DNA of 64,000 nucleotides from an uncultured Phycisphaeraceae bacterium (GCA_937899905.1 CALCCF010000057.1:1-64000), one strand, 5' to 3'. Shown: positions 24,245 to 32,937, numbered from the stretch's first letter. The notes: generated by a model from the letters alone, not told the origin. Numbers and translations are program-made.

Positions 24245-24781
24245 GTGCGATCACGCTCGAGAGCAGGACGTGAGATCTTCGAGATCCTTGTGCGCGAGCA
24301 CGCGGACATGCTTCTGGCGTATCTGCGCAGCTCGGTCGATGATCCCGGAGCCGTCGATGATCTCTTTCAGGAGGCCATGATCGTGGCCTGGAAGCGGCTG
24401 GATGATTACGACCGAACGCGGCCCTTCGGCCCATGGCTCCGCGGCATCGCCCGCGTGCTCGTCATGGCCCACTACCGCCGCGTTGGGCGTTCGCCCGAGT
24501 GGTTCTCCGATGGTGTGCTCGATGCCATCGACGCACGCTACGTCCGGCTGGCCGAACGACCCGGAGACTCGTTCCGGGATCGCATCGAGGCGCTTGCCGA
24601 GTGCATCGACATGCTGTCGGACCGGCTGCGGGCCGTGATCGAGATGGCCTACGGCCGTGGCATGACCCTGCGCGCCATCGCGCAGGCCACGAACGAGCAG
24701 GAAGCGGCCATACGCAAGCGGGCGCAGCGAGCCCGGACGCAATTGGCCGACTGCCTCGCCCTCCAAGGGGATGGATCGTGA
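24245..24781 (+). CDS. ECF-type RNA polymerase sigma factor
   Basis: The protein has 178 residues from a GTG start; GGAG lies 7 nt upstream. An upstream start would add 17 non-conserved residues. Region 2 is EILVREHADMLLAYLRSSVDDPGAVDDLFQEAMIVAWKRLDDYDR with FGPWLRGIARVLV; region 4 is LSDRLRAVIEMAYGRGMTLRAIAQATNEQEAAIRKRAQRAR, a helix-turn-helix. These define an extracytoplasmic-function sigma factor. Its TGA overlaps the GTG of the membrane partner, which suggests the pair is a sigma/anti-sigma unit. It is divergent from the haem peroxidase, a possible target, but no shared promoter motif was confirmed. Confidence 0.9.
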   Translation: MRSRSRAGREIFEILVREHADMLLAYLRSSVDDPGAVDDLFQEAMIVAWKRLDDYDRTRPFGPWLRGIARVLVMAHYRRVGRSPEWFSDGVLDAIDARYVRLAERPGDSFRDRIEALAECIDMLSDRLRAVIEMAYGRGMTLRAIAQATNEQEAAIRKRAQRARTQLADCLALQGDGS

Positions 24782-25917
24782 CCGACGAACGCAAGCACAG
24801 TTCCGAGCGGCCACCGGACGACGAAGCTCGCATCGCCGATGATCGGTTCATCCATGGCGTGCTCGGCGTGTTCCACCAGGAAACACCCGAGCTTCAGAAC
24901 GCTCGCATCGGCCAAGTCATGGACGACATAGCCGACCGCCGGGCCGCGCCCCCGATGCTTCGGATCGCACGCCGAGTGGCACCCCTCGCTGCCGCCGCCG
25001 CCCTTGGCCTCGCGGCGCTGGTGTTCTTTGTGTCAACACCCCCACCCGCGTACGCCGTGGTCGATTCGGCAATCGAGGCCACTCGGGCCGCGACAGCACT
25101 GCGATATGAGATCCGCGTAGGCCCCGAGGGCGACGAACGCACGATCGGCACAATGGACATGTCCAGCGATCTCCTTCGCATCGAGCTCCTCACCCCAGAG
25201 GGGCACACGTTCGTGATGGGGCGCGACGACCAAGGAGACTGGTCGCTGCGACGCGACGGATCGGTCTCACGGGGAGAGGTCCGCCGTGGCGGGCCGCGAT
25301 GGATCGACCTCGGCGAAAGCACCATCCTCGTGGGCTCGCTTGACGCCATGCTCGACAACCTGCGTGATCGCTACGACATCGGAACGCCCAGGAGCGAGGA
25401 CTCGGGCCTGCGAATCACAGCCACCCTTGCCGAGGGCAATACCGAGCCAGGCCCCGATCGCATCGAGATGTGGATCGACGATGTCGGTTCGCTCGTCGAA
25501 CGCCTCGAACTGCATTGGCCCGAGCCCCCGCGCCGTGAGGGAGCACTGCCAAGGCCGGGGCAATCGGGCCAGCTGCCGCCCGAGCGCACACCGCGAGCGA
25601 GCCGGCCCGAAGGCGCACCACAACGAGATCGAACAGGCGGACGCCCCGGCGATCCCGAAAGGCGCCCCCTCCCGCCCGATCGCCGCGCCGGCGAACGCCC
25701 CCCACGCGGCGGCATTGGCGGAGGCCCCCCGCCACGAGGCGCAGGCAGGCCCGGCGAACTCGGCGGACTCGGCGGGCCACCGCCCTCTCGCCTGATCGAC
25801 GGACGCCCAGGGTTCCGCGACGGCACGCACGCCCCGCCCCCCAAGCGGATCACGTTCATCCGTGTACCAGCCCCAGATCTGGGTGACGGCTGGGCCTTAC
25901 CGACCGGCGGCTCGTAG
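24778..25917 (+). CDS. Membrane partner of the ECF sigma factor, putative anti-sigma/sensor
   Basis: The protein has 379 residues and a GTG start inside the sigma stop (GTGA). The layout is a cytoplasmic 67-residue region, one membrane helix (about 68-86), an exported domain of about 170 residues (AYAVVDSAIEATRAATALRYE, GTMDMSSDLLRIELLTPEG) resembling LolA/RseB lipid-binding folds, then a Pro/Gly/Arg-rich disordered tail of about 100 residues. The cytoplasmic part has no Cys, so it is not a zinc anti-sigma domain. Position and topology suggest it holds or senses for the sigma factor; this is inference. The tail ends with a small non-repetitive segment (ITFIRVPAPDLGDGW). Confidence 0.75.
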   Translation: MTDERKHSSERPPDDEARIADDRFIHGVLGVFHQETPELQNARIGQVMDDIADRRAAPPMLRIARRVAPLAAAAALGLAALVFFVSTPPPAYAVVDSAIEATRAATALRYEIRVGPEGDERTIGTMDMSSDLLRIELLTPEGHTFVMGRDDQGDWSLRRDGSVSRGEVRRGGPRWIDLGESTILVGSLDAMLDNLRDRYDIGTPRSEDSGLRITATLAEGNTEPGPDRIEMWIDDVGSLVERLELHWPEPPRREGALPRPGQSGQLPPERTPRASRPEGAPQRDRTGGRPGDPERRPLPPDRRAGERPPRGGIGGGPPPRGAGRPGELGGLGGPPPSRLIDGRPGFRDGTHAPPPKRITFIRVPAPDLGDGWALPTGGS

Positions 25918-25999
25918 GTTCTGCCAGCGCTGAGCGACATAGCGACCCATGCAGGCCCCACCGTGCCCGATCGCGGCCGCACCCGCGCAATGATGGACT

Positions 26000-26269
26000 A
26001 TGCCAGACGACCGATTCCATCGAAACGATATCGAAGGTCCCGGTCCACCGCAGCGCTCGCGCTCCGATATCCCGCCACACCCCAGCCCCAAAGCCGCGCT
26101 ACCACCAAAGGCCGAGGATCACCCAGACCACGGCACATACCGATCGAGCTGGTGGCAGAGCGGCGTGGGATGCAGCTGGCAGTCCGCCGCCATCGCGGCT
26201 GGGATACTCATCGCGCTCTGGCTACTACGCAACGTCGTTGGTCCGATGCTGTCGCCCGCAAGCCCGTAA
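26000..26269 (+). CDS. Small single-pass membrane protein, hypothetical
   Basis: The 89-residue frame has a polar, Pro-rich N-terminal half (RSRSDIPPHPSPKAALPPK) and one C-terminal membrane helix, SAAIAAGILIALWLLRNVVG (about 63-82). No family is recognised. It follows the sigma partner by 82 bp and is convergent with the DUF900 hydrolase. Hydrophobic character and co-direction support it as real, but there is no convincing Shine-Dalgarno site or hexamer before the ATG. The next 96 bp to the convergent gene hold nothing I recognise. Confidence 0.45.
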   Translation: MPDDRFHRNDIEGPGPPQRSRSDIPPHPSPKAALPPKAEDHPDHGTYRSSWWQSGVGCSWQSAAIAAGILIALWLLRNVVGPMLSPASP

Positions 26270-26365
26270 AGCGCATCGATAGCATCCACGCGTTTCTCGC
26301 CGACGCCACCGCGTCGACTGCCAACTGCTGTCTCCGAACCCCCCAAAGCAGGTCACGTTCAGAAC

Positions 26366-27748
26366 TTAAGGCTTCAGGCCTCCATCACCATCGGGCGTCC
26401 ACTCTCGCAGCGCCGCCTGGCCTCGCAGATCGCCCAAGGCTCGAAGGCGGTCCGGATAGTCTGCCGGTATCGCCCAGACGATCGGCTCGCGCTCGGGTTC
26501 GCCCTCCGGTGGCACGCCTACCAGCCCACGCTGGTCCGGTCCCAGATCCGTACGGATCGCGAGAACCACATCCGAGCTCGCCCACGGATGCTTGAACCAA
26601 TACCGGTGGCCGGTAATGTCGAATCCTCGCTCGCCCGAACCACGCGAAACATTGATCACGTGGAACCGCTCGAGGTCTAGCAGCCACTCGCGATGCTCCT
26701 GCGCGACCGTTGCGGCGTGCAGCAAGCCGATGCGCGGCTCACCGCCCATAAATCGCTCGGCCGACGCCAACGCACCGTCGTTGTCGCTCTGGGTCACGAC
26801 GACCTCCCGCGCCAAGTCATGGATCGCCGGCAAGTCATCCAAGAACTGGTCCGCGGGCACATCGGCGGCCGCGAAGTACACCGCGCCCAGCCGGAGCTTC
26901 TCCTGGAGCGCCCCATGGTCGAGGTCACCATGCCGCTCGCGCAGCAACGCCAGCGCTCGCGACGTCACTCGGCCGCCCGCACTCCAACACAACACATGGA
27001 TCCGCCGCGCACTCGTGTCGGCCGCGAGCGCTTCAAGCAGCGTCGCCAGCGCCGGCGCCGCTTCATACGCCCGACCGACGTCGTTGCCCAGGGCGTAGGA
27101 CAAGATGCTCTGACGCGTCGGCCAAGAAAACGCGATCGAGGTCAGATCACGGCCCATGAAATGATCGAGCTGGGCCGCGAAGGCGCACGCGTTGTAGAAG
27201 TCGACCTTGGCCCCGTGCACATAAACCAGGATGTCCGGGTCGCGCGCGTTCGCGACGGCGGTATCGATGCTGCCCAGCACCCAAGCCGCGCGATTCGGCT
27301 CGGCCGCCTCTTGGGCGGTCGAGTCGATCGGGAATCGCCCGGCCTCGAATACACCGTTGATGGTCAATGGCGGACGGCCATCCAGTTCAGGCGACACCGT
27401 CGCGGCTCGCAGATCGGCCCAGCTCATGCCCTCGGGCCCAAATCCAATGAGCGCGACACCCATCGACAGGTGATCGCCTTGCTGGTTTCCATACGCGATG
27501 TCACGCCGAGTGCTCGTGCGCTCACGCGTCGTCGCGTAATACACACGGCGGGGCACCCACCGCTCATCCTCGGGGATATGGGCCATCGGATCGACGCCGG
27601 TCTCGGTAAAGAGTGCCGGCGTGGGCATGAGCGCCTCGAGCGCGGTCGAGCATCCGGGCAGCACGCCGAATGCCACGAAGAGCACCGCAAACGGTGCAAT
27701 CAAGCGGCGAGAGCCTGAACGCCGGTGCATGGTCGATGCCACCACCAT
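26366..27748 (-). CDS. Alpha/beta hydrolase lipoprotein, DUF900 family
   Basis: The protein has 460 residues. The lipobox is GVLPGC (Cys33). The fold begins with RRVYYATTRERT; then ILVYVHGAKVDFYNACAFAAQL (oxyanion region), SIAFSWPT, and the nucleophile elbow VLCWSAGGRV with Ser as presumed nucleophile (CWSAG rather than the usual GxSxG), followed by YFAAADVPADQF. This is the DUF900 group of esterase-like proteins with unproven substrates. It is the last gene of the oxidase-assembly operon, 4 bp after SCO1. The link to oxidase assembly is only positional; a second start ATG lies six codons downstream. Confidence 0.83.
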   Translation of the reverse strand: MVVASTMHRRSGSRRLIAPFAVLFVAFGVLPGCSTALEALMPTPALFTETGVDPMAHIPEDERWVPRRVYYATTRERTSTRRDIAYGNQQGDHLSMGVALIGFGPEGMSWADLRAATVSPELDGRPPLTINGVFEAGRFPIDSTAQEAAEPNRAAWVLGSIDTAVANARDPDILVYVHGAKVDFYNACAFAAQLDHFMGRDLTSIAFSWPTRQSILSYALGNDVGRAYEAAPALATLLEALAADTSARRIHVLCWSAGGRVTSRALALLRERHGDLDHGALQEKLRLGAVYFAAADVPADQFLDDLPAIHDLAREVVVTQSDNDGALASAERFMGGEPRIGLLHAATVAQEHREWLLDLERFHVINVSRGSGERGFDITGHRYWFKHPWASSDVVLAIRTDLGPDQRGLVGVPPEGEPEREPIVWAIPADYPDRLRALGDLRGQAALREWTPDGDGGLKP

Positions 27749-27752
27749 TCGA

Positions 27753-28445
27753 TCAGCCTGCCCGCATCGCCTGCGCCGCCGCGCGCACCCGCGTACGGAT
27801 ATCGATCATGCGATCGGCCTCGTAATACAGGTAGATCCCCAGCACCTGGCGCTCCGGGCCAATGAGGATCAGGTGCGACGGGTGGCTCACGTTGTTCATC
27901 GTGCTGCCGTCGGCCAGCTCGATCTGCCGCGTCGTGTCCTCACCCACGAAAAAATTCAGGCTATCGCGCACGATCGAACGCACGTCCTCGAACGGCCCGG
28001 TCAGCAGGCTCCATCGCTCGAAGTCCATCCCGTTGCGCTCGCCATAGGCCTTCAAGACTTCTGGCGTGTCGTTGGCCGGATCGACCGTGACGCTCAGAAA
28101 CCGAAGCCTCGTGCCCTCCATGTCGCTCTGCAGCTTGAGCATCTCCGCGGTCATGCCCGGGCACGCGAACGGGCAATTGGTGAACATGAACGTGAGCACC
28201 GTGAGTTCGCCATCCAGGATCGACTGGTCGGCAGGCCGCCCCTCCTGGTCGGTCAACGTGAACTCGGGTATCTCGTAGCCCACGAGCAACTGGTCGGACT
28301 GCAATGGATCCGACGGCACCGCGTCGGCCGAGCCAGACGCCGCCGGCGGTCCTGCCACAGGGCGCAGGAAGTACATCGTGGTAAGCAGGCTCATCAAGAT
28401 GAGGCCCACCAGAATCATCAGGATCATCAGCACGCGTTGGGACAT
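27753..28445 (-). CDS. SCO1/SenC family copper chaperone
   Basis: The protein has 230 residues. One N-terminal membrane helix (about 6-28) anchors a thioredoxin-fold domain outside the cytoplasm. The copper site is complete: CPFAC with Cys91 and Cys95, and His188 in NVSHPSHLILIG. SCO proteins deliver copper to, or reduce, the CuA site of cytochrome c oxidase. GGAGG lies 7 nt before the ATG. Upstream in the same operon are an ABC-2 transporter and the haem O synthase, which fits terminal-oxidase assembly. The oxidase genes themselves are outside the window. Confidence 0.92.
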   Translation of the reverse strand: MSQRVLMILMILVGLILMSLLTTMYFLRPVAGPPAASGSADAVPSDPLQSDQLLVGYEIPEFTLTDQEGRPADQSILDGELTVLTFMFTNCPFACPGMTAEMLKLQSDMEGTRLRFLSVTVDPANDTPEVLKAYGERNGMDFERWSLLTGPFEDVRSIVRDSLNFFVGEDTTRQIELADGSTMNNVSHPSHLILIGPERQVLGIYLYYEADRMIDIRTRVRAAAQAMRAG

Positions 28446-28488
28446 GCGTTCGCCTCCACCCCCGATTCTTCGAGATCCAAAGCCCTTC

Positions 28489-29250
28489 CTACCGCGGCCT
28501 GCCTCGCGACATCGTCAGGATAGCAAGCACAACGCCGGACAATCCAAACACGGCCGCGAGCGCGAACGCCGGAGCATCCGCCTCGCCAGCCAACCCACTC
28601 CTCACCGCCCGCTGGCACCACGCCAACGGATTCACGACAACAACGGCGCGCAGCCACCCACTCGCGCCCTCAACCGGGAAGATCGCACCACTCAGCAGCC
28701 ACATGGGCATCAGAACCAGGTTCATGACGCCGTGGAAGCCCGATGACGAATCGACCCACCACGCAGCCGCAAGCCCAAGCCCCGTGATCCCCAGCGAGAG
28801 GCACGCAAGCGACAGTGCCGCGACCAAGCCGCCAGACAGCGTCAACTCCGCACCGACAATCGGTGAGAACGAGAGCAAAACCATCGCTTGCACGAAGCCC
28901 AGCAGCCCACCACCGATCAGCTTCCCGAGCGCCATCGACCACCGCGGGGCCGGGCTCACGAGCACCGCTTGCAAGAAGCCCTCGTGCCGATCCTCGATGA
29001 GCGAGATCGCCCCGAATATCGCGCTAAACAGCACCACGAGCGAGGCCATGCCCGGAAGCAGGTAGAGCGCCAGCGAGGCATCACCCGAGCCATCGAGCAG
29101 CTCGGGACGGATGCTGCGCGCAAAGCCGCTGGAGATGAAGATCCAGATCATCGCCGGCGTCGCGATCGCTACGACGACGCGCACGCGCTGCCGGCTGAAC
29201 CGCCGCAACTCCCGGCCCGCTAACGCTAGTGCTGCGCGCATGCCGCTCAC
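28489..29250 (-). CDS. ABC-2 type transporter permease
   Basis: The protein has 253 residues and about six membrane segments: 22-45, 62-85, 105-128, 135-158, 165-190 and 225-248. It shows the ABC-2 pattern ISLIEDRHEGFLQAVLVSPAPRW after the second segment. The GTG start overlaps the stop of the ATPase gene in GTGA. Its position between a CtaB homolog and SCO1 suggests the exporter serves cytochrome oxidase biogenesis, a cluster arrangement seen in several bacterial lineages; the substrate is unknown. A gap of 43 bp separates it from SCO1, which has its own Shine-Dalgarno site. Confidence 0.88.
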   Translation of the reverse strand: MSGMRAALALAGRELRRFSRQRVRVVVAIATPAMIWIFISSGFARSIRPELLDGSGDASLALYLLPGMASLVVLFSAIFGAISLIEDRHEGFLQAVLVSPAPRWSMALGKLIGGGLLGFVQAMVLLSFSPIVGAELTLSGGLVAALSLACLSLGITGLGLAAAWWVDSSSGFHGVMNLVLMPMWLLSGAIFPVEGASGWLRAVVVVNPLAWCQRAVRSGLAGEADAPAFALAAVFGLSGVVLAILTMSRGRPR

Positions 29251-30152
29251 GCGACAACCTCCGCGTCAAGCCGCGCGCCCGCCATCCGGAGATACACGTC
29301 CGCGAGCGTCGGCTTGCGCACAAAGAATGGAATACCAGCGTCCGCCAAGGACGCCGACCAGTCGCGCAGTTGCGCCTCACCATCGGGCAGCGCGATACGC
29401 GATCCGTCGGGCTGTGCCTCCCACGGCAGTTCAACGCCGTCGACCGACGCATGCGCGGGCACGCCCAGCATCAGGCTTCCCAACTCGCCAACAAGATCTG
29501 CGGGCGAACCCTCTCGAACGATCGCGCCGCCGGACATCATCAGCACCCGCTCGAAGCGCTCAGCGTTGGTCATCAGGTGCGTCGACATGACCACTGCGAT
29601 GTCCGGCCGCTCGGCCCGTAATGCCTCGATCGCCCCCAGAAGCGCGGCACGAGCGGGTAGGTCCAGACCAACGCTCGGTTCATCGAGCAGCAACAGATCG
29701 GGCTCACCAAGGATCGCGCGCACGAACTCGACGCGCCGCGCCAATCCGCCCGAGAGCGTCTTGACCCGATCGCTAAGCCGGTCCTCGAGGCCATGCTCGG
29801 CACACAGATTCTCGATGTGATCATCAGAATGCGGCATCGCCGAGAGCGCCGCCTGCAAGCGAAGGTTCTCGCGCACCGTCAGCAATGGGTCGAGCGCAGG
29901 ACTCTGGAAGACCACGCCGAAGCGCAAATCAGGCCGCCGCTGTATGGAACCACCCGCGAGAGCCTGGAGCCCCGCGATCACGCGCAGGAGCGTTGACTTT
30001 CCAGAGCCATTGGGACCAAGCAGTGCAACATGCGAGCCCGGCTCGATCGTGAAACTCACGACATCGAGCGCGCGGACCGGCTTCGATCGACGGGAGCGAT
30101 GCTCGACCACGGCCGACTCGACCCGAACGAGCGCATGAGGCTCTGCACTCAC
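29247..30152 (-). CDS. ABC transporter ATP-binding protein
   Basis: The ATPase has 301 residues from a GTG that overlaps the ctaB stop (GTGA). Walker A is GPNGSGKST (about 45-53), the Q-loop FQSPALDPLL follows, the signature is LSGGLARR and Walker B LLLLDEPSVGLD. A C-terminal tail of about 80 residues after the H-loop (VVMSTHL) ends in FFVRKPTLADVYLRM, typical of exporters paired with ABC-2 permeases. A far longer open frame upstream overlaps ctaB on the same strand and is not used. It is presumed to work with the permease encoded next. Confidence 0.88.
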   Translation of the reverse strand: MSAEPHALVRVESAVVEHRSRRSKPVRALDVVSFTIEPGSHVALLGPNGSGKSTLLRVIAGLQALAGGSIQRRPDLRFGVVFQSPALDPLLTVRENLRLQAALSAMPHSDDHIENLCAEHGLEDRLSDRVKTLSGGLARRVEFVRAILGEPDLLLLDEPSVGLDLPARAALLGAIEALRAERPDIAVVMSTHLMTNAERFERVLMMSGGAIVREGSPADLVGELGSLMLGVPAHASVDGVELPWEAQPDGSRIALPDGEAQLRDWSASLADAGIPFFVRKPTLADVYLRMAGARLDAEVVA

Positions 30153-31234
30153 CCCAGCGGCGTTCCCTGGACGCCGAGGACCAGGCCAAGGGCCGCGTCG
30201 GCCACCCACGCCGCCATCAGGATCGGAAGGTAGATCACAGAACCGATCAACACCTTGCGTGCATCGGCGCGAGTACGCGTCCGCGTAACCTTGAGGGTTA
30301 ATCGCAGGAACATTGCGCCAGCGATGAGCGCCACCGGAACGGCGATGAATCCCGGCGTGACGTCCATCACCAGCACGGGCATCACGGTCACTGGCAGCAA
30401 GAGCGCCGCCCAGAGCACCATCATCGCCCACGTCCAGCGGCCGGTCTTGTCGACAACCGGCAGCACGCGATACCCACCCGCGGCGTAGTCGTCCTTGTAC
30501 ATCCACGCGATGGCGAGGAAGTGTGGGATCTGCCAGACGAACATGATCGTGAACAGCGCCCAAGGGCCGACATGCGCAAGCGAGGACCAGGATCCGTCAA
30601 CGCAAGCCCAGCCGATGACCGGCGGCAGCGCGCCAGGCACCGCACCGATCCACGTGCTGCTCCAGAAGCCGGGCTTGCTCGGTGTGTACAAGAAGAGGTA
30701 GCTCAACACCGTCGCAGCAATCAGAATCGCCGGAGCCATGCCAGCCAAGACCCACGCGAGGACGACGCCGAGCACGCAAAGCTCGATGCCCATGATCGTC
30801 ACGGCCAGCGGCGTGACTCGGCCGGAGGGCAATGGCCGTGACATCGTGCGCGGCATGCGTGCGTCGCGATCGATCTCCATCACTTGGTTCAATGCATTGG
30901 CGCCCGCCGCGGCGAGACCCGCGCCGAAGATGGCCGCCACGAGCCCTGTGACCAGCTGAAGCGCATCGGGCCTGAATGTCAGCGCTGCAACACCGAAGCC
31001 GAGGGCACTTGTAATGGTGACAAGCCGCGTGATCCGTGGCTTGGTCGTCTCATTCAGCGCAGCGACATCAAGGCCGCGCCGTGTTGGCGTGGGCAAGGCG
31101 ATCGCTTGGGCAGGGGCCTCGATTCGGGTCATTGGCGTCGCGGATTCCGAGGGCGATTCATTGAATCTCGTGTCATCGGAATTCTTGCGGTCTGGCCGCA
31201 ACGAATCCACAACATCATGGTTTGCCACGGTCAT
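30149..31234 (-). CDS. ctaB: Protohaem IX farnesyltransferase (haem O synthase)
   Basis: The enzyme attaches a farnesyl group to haem b, giving haem O for terminal oxidases. It has 361 residues and about nine membrane helices. The UbiA-family prenyl-diphosphate/Mg site is NALNQVMEIDRDARMPRTMSRPLP, with a second Asp-rich segment (MYKDDYAAGGYRVLP) after the IMFVWQIPHFLAIAW helix. The family is usually about 300 residues; the extra 34-50 N-terminal residues are polar and poorly conserved, and an internal ATG at residue 35 is an alternative start. The stop overlaps the ATPase GTG. It follows the EEP gene by 7 bp. Confidence 0.93.
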   Translation of the reverse strand: MTVANHDVVDSLRPDRKNSDDTRFNESPSESATPMTRIEAPAQAIALPTPTRRGLDVAALNETTKPRITRLVTITSALGFGVAALTFRPDALQLVTGLVAAIFGAGLAAAGANALNQVMEIDRDARMPRTMSRPLPSGRVTPLAVTIMGIELCVLGVVLAWVLAGMAPAILIAATVLSYLFLYTPSKPGFWSSTWIGAVPGALPPVIGWACVDGSWSSLAHVGPWALFTIMFVWQIPHFLAIAWMYKDDYAAGGYRVLPVVDKTGRWTWAMMVLWAALLLPVTVMPVLVMDVTPGFIAVPVALIAGAMFLRLTLKVTRTRTRADARKVLIGSVIYLPILMAAWVADAALGLVLGVQGTPLG

Positions 31235-31241
31235 CCTGCGG

Positions 31242-32474
31242 TCACCTTGGGGTCACCGAGAACTCGGCCCAGACCGGAAAGTGGTCGCTTGGGAACCCAA
31301 CACTCCCGCCCCGGGGCGCGGGCTCGATCGTCCACACGCCGGACCGGAGGATGCCCAATCCCCTGCTGGGGATCACGTAGTCGACGCGCAAGCCGAAGTC
31401 GGCTGTGTCCGTGGGTTCGAGCCCGTCCACCGGGCGCTGGTGCACGGGTGCGGGCATCGATTGGATCCGAGGGTTTCTCAAGAGCCGGCCCATCGGGTCG
31501 CCGACGTCGTTGCCCTTGTTTGGATCGGCGTTGAGGTCGCCCAGGATCACGAACCTGCGGCCTCGTTCCAGGCCGCCGATGCGACCATCGTCGTCGGCGA
31601 TCCAGGCGCGATTGTCGAGGTAGTCGTCCCAGAACCTGATCTCGTCGTGATTGCGCGCCTTGTTGCGGCCCTCGGGGCCGTCGAATGCCGGCGGCGTGGG
31701 ATGGCTGCACAGAAAGTGGAGCATGGCGCCGTTGGGCAAGCGCACCGGCACGTCCCAGTGGCTCTTGGAACTCAGCCGCATCGCCTGCCATTCGTCGTCG
31801 CTGTACCAGCTCTGACCATGCTCGGTCATCGGCCGGCGCGCGTCGGGCATGGCGCTCCAGGGCAGCAATCGGAAGCTGCGTATCTGGTCGTCCATGATCT
31901 GGAGCCGCTCGTCGACGAGCAGTGCCATGCCGTACTGGCCGGGATAGGTCCCAAAACCCCAGCCGTCGTTGCCAAACGCGCGACCGTCCTGGGTCTGAGA
32001 TGGGGGCGAGCCGCTGGCACTCGATGGCCCTGGACGCGGGTACGACGTAACCGCCTTGCCGTTATTGTCGAGATCGAGGCCGCTCGCTTGGCCGGTGTTG
32101 CTCGGCAGCATGACCACGTTGTAGCGGATCGGCTGGACGCCCTCGGCGTGGGCGACGGCGAGATATCGCTCGACGAATCTCCGTGCGTTGGAACCCTCGG
32201 GCTCGCTTGTCGGCACACCCGGTACGCCGTGCTGGTCGTAGGCGATCTCGTTGATGAGGACCACGTTGGGGCGCAGCCGCTGGATCACCTCGGCGATGCG
32301 CTGGAGCCGTGGGTTATCCCCGGCCAGCAGATCTGTGGTCGAGACGTCCTCGATGTTGAAGCTGGCCACCCGGATCGGGATCGCACCGTCGTCCCGCTCT
32401 TGGGCGTCAACCGGCGTCGCCAGAACCAGCAACCAGGCCAGCGTGAACGACAGGATTGAGAGACCTCGTACCAT
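31242..32474 (-). CDS. Secreted endonuclease/exonuclease/phosphatase (EEP) family protein
   Basis: The protein has 410 residues. A signal peptide covers 1-24 (ending VDAQ). EEP-fold motifs in order: IRVASFNIED (Asn), NVVLINEIAYDQ (metal Glu), FLCSHPTPP (His), VILGDLNADP (Asp and Asn) and FPSDHFPVWAEF (Asp-His). This set suits a Mg-dependent phosphodiesterase or nuclease acting outside the cytoplasm; the substrate cannot be told. It is the first gene of the oxidase-assembly operon. TACCCT lies 8 nt before the ATG. A nuclease-like enzyme at the head of a ctaB operon may only be chance linkage. Confidence 0.85.
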   Translation of the reverse strand: MVRGLSILSFTLAWLLVLATPVDAQERDDGAIPIRVASFNIEDVSTTDLLAGDNPRLQRIAEVIQRLRPNVVLINEIAYDQHGVPGVPTSEPEGSNARRFVERYLAVAHAEGVQPIRYNVVMLPSNTGQASGLDLDNNGKAVTSYPRPGPSSASGSPPSQTQDGRAFGNDGWGFGTYPGQYGMALLVDERLQIMDDQIRSFRLLPWSAMPDARRPMTEHGQSWYSDDEWQAMRLSSKSHWDVPVRLPNGAMLHFLCSHPTPPAFDGPEGRNKARNHDEIRFWDDYLDNRAWIADDDGRIGGLERGRRFVILGDLNADPNKGNDVGDPMGRLLRNPRIQSMPAPVHQRPVDGLEPTDTADFGLRVDYVIPSRGLGILRSGVWTIEPAPRGGSVGFPSDHFPVWAEFSVTPR

Positions 32475-32482
32475 GCGGAGAC

Positions 32483-32488
32483 AGGGTA
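32483..32488 (-). promoter_or_regulatory. TAnnnT -10 hexamer (TACCCT) for the EEP-ctaB-SCO operon
   Basis: TACCCT, 8 nt, ATG: at most a 1-3 nt leader is expected. No Shine-Dalgarno site. Confidence 0.45.
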
Positions 32489-32814
32489 GAAGTCCCTTGG
32501 AGCTGCGGCGGCTCCGGTGCTACGATCTCGGGTTCAGCGGCAGGACGGGAGCCGCCCGGGAGGAGCCCAGGCGGGCCGAGGCACGGGCAGGGGTTGCCGG
32601 CGGGGACCGAGTCCCCAGACCAGTGATCCAGCTCTAGGAGCCAGTCGTGGCGGTGATGCTTGCCGGCTTTGGCCGTTCTTAGCAGCATGCCACGCCCCGT
32701 GCCACCGCCGCGTCGGGAGGGTCCCGGCGTGCTCGATCGGCATGGGTTCGTGCGATGGCACGACTGGTTTTGGAGGATCGCCGCAGGTCGCAGGCGCACC
32801 GAGCAGAGTTCCAC
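32489..32814 (+). other. Structured non-coding stretch before tRNA-Gln
   Basis: No convincing gene is seen in this 326-bp part of the gap. It contains TACGAT (32521-32526), a possible -10, and several hairpins: CCGCC-c-GGG/CCC-a-GGCGG around 32554-32578, and GGGGAC-CGA-GTCCCC near 32610. It may be a leader of the tRNA transcript or a small RNA. I looked for SRP RNA, RNase P RNA and tmRNA landmarks and found none. Confidence 0.35.
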
Positions 32815-32885
32815 TGCCCGATGGTGTAATGGTAGCACATCAGTTTTTGGTACTGAGAGTCCAGGTTCGAGCCCTGGTCGGGTAG
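32815..32885 (+). tRNA. tRNA-Gln (anticodon UUG)
   Basis: Acceptor TGCCCGA/TCGGGTA, with a G-U pair at position 2; D-arm GTGTAATGGTAGCAC; anticodon stem TCAGT/ACTGA around TTTTGGT, giving anticodon UUG; T-arm CCAGG/CCTGG with loop TTCGAGC. The discriminator is G and CCA is not encoded. Confidence 0.94.
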
Positions 32886-32937
32886 TTTCCCGGTGCCCCG
32901 CCTGTTGCCGCGCGTGACCTCCAGGTTCTGGAGCGAC

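Noticed and set aside
31014-32459. Plus-strand frame opposite the EEP hydrolase
   Set aside because: The EEP motifs and signal peptide are on the minus strand; the antisense product has no recognisable features.
32687-32832. Possible small frame running into tRNA-Gln
   Set aside because: It enters the tRNA, has no ribosome-binding site and an Arg/Pro/Trp composition typical of non-coding GC-rich DNA.
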